NCBI GenBank assembly: GCA_035577985.1 | Contig: DATJZY010000080.1 | Span: 1-32,024, forward strand | DNA from: Candidatus Eisenbacteria bacterium | Lineage (GTDB): Bacteria > Desulfobacterota > Binatia > DP-6 | DNA length: 32,024 bases | Direction of reading: 5' to 3' | Part shown: positions 30,442 to 32,024 of the stretch, piece by piece | How positions within the stretch are numbered: the stretch's first letter is position 1 | How the letters are laid out: each line of letters opens with the position of its first letter | Notes under the pieces: generated by a model | What the model was told of the DNA's origin: nothing | The model's input: the letters and a program-made list of their open reading frames with translations, nothing else | Database searches by the model: none | Translations under genes and position numbers: made by a program

Positions 30442-31841
30442 ACCTGTTCGAAACCGTGGTCGCGACCGCGTCGCGCGACGGCTCGCGGCCGGCGCTGACC
30501 GACCTGCGGGACGGGCGGACGCTTCGCTACCGCGACGTGCTCGAGCGGGCCGAGCGGGCGGCCGGCGGCTTGCGGAAGGCGGGCGTCCACCCGGGGCACC
30601 GGCTCGCGATCGTCGCCGACAACACGCTCGCGCACGTGGCCGTCGCATTCGGCGCGCTCGCGAGCGGTGCGTGTCTCGTACCGATCGCGGCCACGCTCCG
30701 GCCCGCCGAGTGCGACGCCGTCTACCGAGACATCGACGTCAATGCGGTCGTCCGCACGGCCGGGCCGGACGATCCGCCGCAGGTCGAGTGGATCGACGCA
30801 GGCCGCGAGCCGCACGCCGGCTTCACCGACCTGGATGCCGCCTTCGTCCGTTTCACCTCCGGAACGACGGCCGAGTGCAAGGGCGTCATCCTCACGCATG
30901 ACGACGTGTTGGCACGCGTCGCCGCCGTCGATCGGGTCCTGCGTCTGTCGCCCGCCGACCGCATCCTGTGGACGCTCCCGCTGGCCTATCACTTCGCGGT
31001 CACGATCGTCGGGTACGTGCGCGCGGGGGCGCACGTGCTGCTCGCGAGCGAGACGCTTCCCGCGGCCCTGGTCGACGCGGCGATCCGCGAGCGCGCGACG
31101 GTGCTCTACGGGTCGCCGGTGCAGTTCGAGCGCATGGCGCGCGCGGGACGCCGCGGCGCGCTGGCGGCGCGGCTCGCGCTCTCGACCGCGGCACCGCTCG
31201 CTCCCGCCGTGGCCGACGCGTTCGAGGCGGCGTTCGGAGCACCGCTCGGACAGGCGTACGGCATCATCGAGGCCGGCCTGCCGTGCATCAACACGCGCGC
31301 CGACGGCGCACCGGCGACGAGCGTCGGTCCCGCGGTGCCGGGCTACGAGGTGGCCGTCGTCGACGATCGCGGGCATCGCGTCGCCGCCGGCGTCCCCGGG
31401 GAGGTGCGGGTGCGCGGGCCGGGCCTCTTCAGCGGCTACTACCGGCCCTGGAAGCCGCGGGCGGCGGCCCTGCGCGACGGGTGGCTCGCCACGGGCGACG
31501 TCGGCCGGCTGGACGACGCAGGACGGCTCACGCTGCTCGGGCGCACGAAGTCGACGATCATCGTCGCGGGCATGAAGGTCTTCCCCGAGGAGGTCGAGGC
31601 CTGCCTCGACCGCGTGGCGGGGGTGGCCGAGTCGCGCGTGTTCGGCTTCGCCCACCCGCGCCTGGGCGAGGTGCCGTACGCGGAGATCGTGGTCGCGCGC
31701 GGCGCGACGGCACCCGAGCCGGCGGCGCTCGCCAGGGCGTGCGCCCGCGAGCTGTCGAGCTACAAGGTGCCGGTCGAGTTCCGCGTCGTCGACGCGCTCC
31801 CGAAGACGGCCGGCGGCAAGCTCCTGCGGCGGTCGTCCTAG
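30438..31841 (+). CDS. AMP-forming acyl/aryl-acid ligase
   Basis: A 467-residue ANL-superfamily adenylating enzyme. It would activate a carboxylic acid with ATP and pass it to CoA or to the neighbouring carrier protein. The P-loop reads FTSGTTAECKGVILTH (139-154), with Ala-Glu-Cys replacing the usual Gly-x-Pro before Lys148. Later motifs are normal: YGIIEAG, GWLATGDVGRLDDAGRLTLLGR and the catalytic Lys in KTAGGKLLRR near the end. It is short for the family but has both N- and C-terminal domains. The ATG at 30438 overlaps the small upstream frame. It is last in the carrier operon and is followed by a hairpin. Confidence 0.88.
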   Translation: MNLFETVVATASRDGSRPALTDLRDGRTLRYRDVLERAERAAGGLRKAGVHPGHRLAIVADNTLAHVAVAFGALASGACLVPIAATLRPAECDAVYRDIDVNAVVRTAGPDDPPQVEWIDAGREPHAGFTDLDAAFVRFTSGTTAECKGVILTHDDVLARVAAVDRVLRLSPADRILWTLPLAYHFAVTIVGYVRAGAHVLLASETLPAALVDAAIRERATVLYGSPVQFERMARAGRRGALAARLALSTAAPLAPAVADAFEAAFGAPLGQAYGIIEAGLPCINTRADGAPATSVGPAVPGYEVAVVDDRGHRVAAGVPGEVRVRGPGLFSGYYRPWKPRAAALRDGWLATGDVGRLDDAGRLTLLGRTKSTIIVAGMKVFPEEVEACLDRVAGVAESRVFGFAHPRLGEVPYAEIVVARGATAPEPAALARACARELSSYKVPVEFRVVDALPKTAGGKLLRRSS

Positions 31842-31845
31842 GACA

Positions 31846-31872
31846 CCGACCCGAGACTCCGTCTTGGGTCGG
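31846..31872 (+). terminator. Hairpin after the ligase gene
   Basis: CCGACCCGAG (31846-31855) pairs with CTTGGGTCGG (31863-31872), ten pairs with one G-U, around a seven-base loop. It begins 4 bases past the ligase stop. The following bases are G-rich, not a U-tract. Confidence 0.5.
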
Positions 31873-31917
31873 GGGAGGACGCGAGAGTGTGACGTCCGTG
31901 GTACGCGCGACCGGCAT

Positions 31918-31943
31918 GCCGCGGCCGGCGAAGCCGGCGCGGC
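31918..31943. other. Second GC hairpin near the right edge
   Basis: GCCGCGGCCGGC (31918-31929) and GCCGGCGCGGC (31933-31943) form an 11-pair stem with one bulged G and a three-base GAA loop. It may be a terminator for a gene coming from the right, or a dispersed palindromic repeat. I see no gene in 31842-32024. Confidence 0.35.
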
Positions 31944-32024
31944 AACGCGGGTACGCACCAGGAGCGGGGGCTCATCGCCAAACGAGCCTGAGGCCGAAAT
32001 CGCATCCACTTGGTCAGTGCGTGC

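Noticed and set aside
28737..32009. A 1090-codon minus-strand open frame across the carrier, condensation and ligase genes
   Set aside because: Arg/Ala/Asp-rich antisense of GC-rich genes with no motif. The three plus-strand genes have clear family signatures.

Overview
The window is a very GC-rich stretch of bacterial chromosome, densely coding on both strands. A c-type lysozyme inhibitor, an LpxL-type acyltransferase and a glycine-zipper lipoprotein point to a Gram-negative cell. The Thr/Ser linker protein with Calx-beta repeats and the overall gene mix resemble uncultured deltaproteobacterial or Binatota-like lineages. That placement is inference; no rRNA or other decisive marker is present. 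I see no tRNA, CRISPR array, insertion sequence or phage gene.

Layout. (1) 1-2493: a secreted Cys-rich/Thr-Ser/Calx-beta protein running off the left edge, divergent from an exported LprI-MliC lysozyme inhibitor. (2) 2500-5458: an epoxide-hydrolase-like enzyme, divergent from an enoyl-CoA hydratase followed by a glycosyltransferase. (3) 5370-8613 (minus): a coupled operon of circularly permuted ATP-grasp, alpha-E and transglutaminase-like proteins, in which the transglutaminase has Ser where the catalytic Cys belongs. (4) 8784-11876: a DUF6941-like protein, EF-P, and a four-gene minus operon (CopD-like membrane protein, CinA N-domain, cupin, SnoaL-like). (5) 11960-15402: nuoB-nuoF-nuoG without nuoA, C, D or E. 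(6) 15345-20056: a truncated AlkA-like protein, a siroheme nitrite/sulfite reductase coupled to a small OB-fold protein, a membrane protein, a glycine-zipper lipoprotein and a DsbA-like lipoprotein. (7) 20057-21836: a 445-base gene-poor region with AT-rich patches and a DnaA-box-like pair in front of a full-length dnaA. (8) 21925-24966: an unknown protein, a ferritin-like protein, a helix-turn-helix protein, a stand-alone Hint domain and a family 5 uracil-DNA glycosylase. (9) 24905-31841: a minimal gamma-glutamylcyclotransferase-like protein and a probable small-molecule cluster (LpxL-like acyltransferase, B12-type radical SAM enzyme, halogenase-family flavoprotein, acyl carrier protein, condensation-like acyltransferase, AMP-forming ligase).

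How the genes may work together. In region 9 the ligase would charge the free-standing carrier protein, the flavoprotein and radical SAM enzyme could modify the bound acyl or aryl group, and the condensation-like and LpxL-like enzymes could transfer it to an acceptor. No ketosynthase or multimodular enzyme is in view. Across the window, many first-in-operon genes share one arrangement: a TTG-type -35, a 17 or 18 base spacer, a TA-rich -10, then only 6-13 bases to the start codon. This suggests widespread leaderless transcripts. Several convergent gene pairs overlap at their 3' ends.
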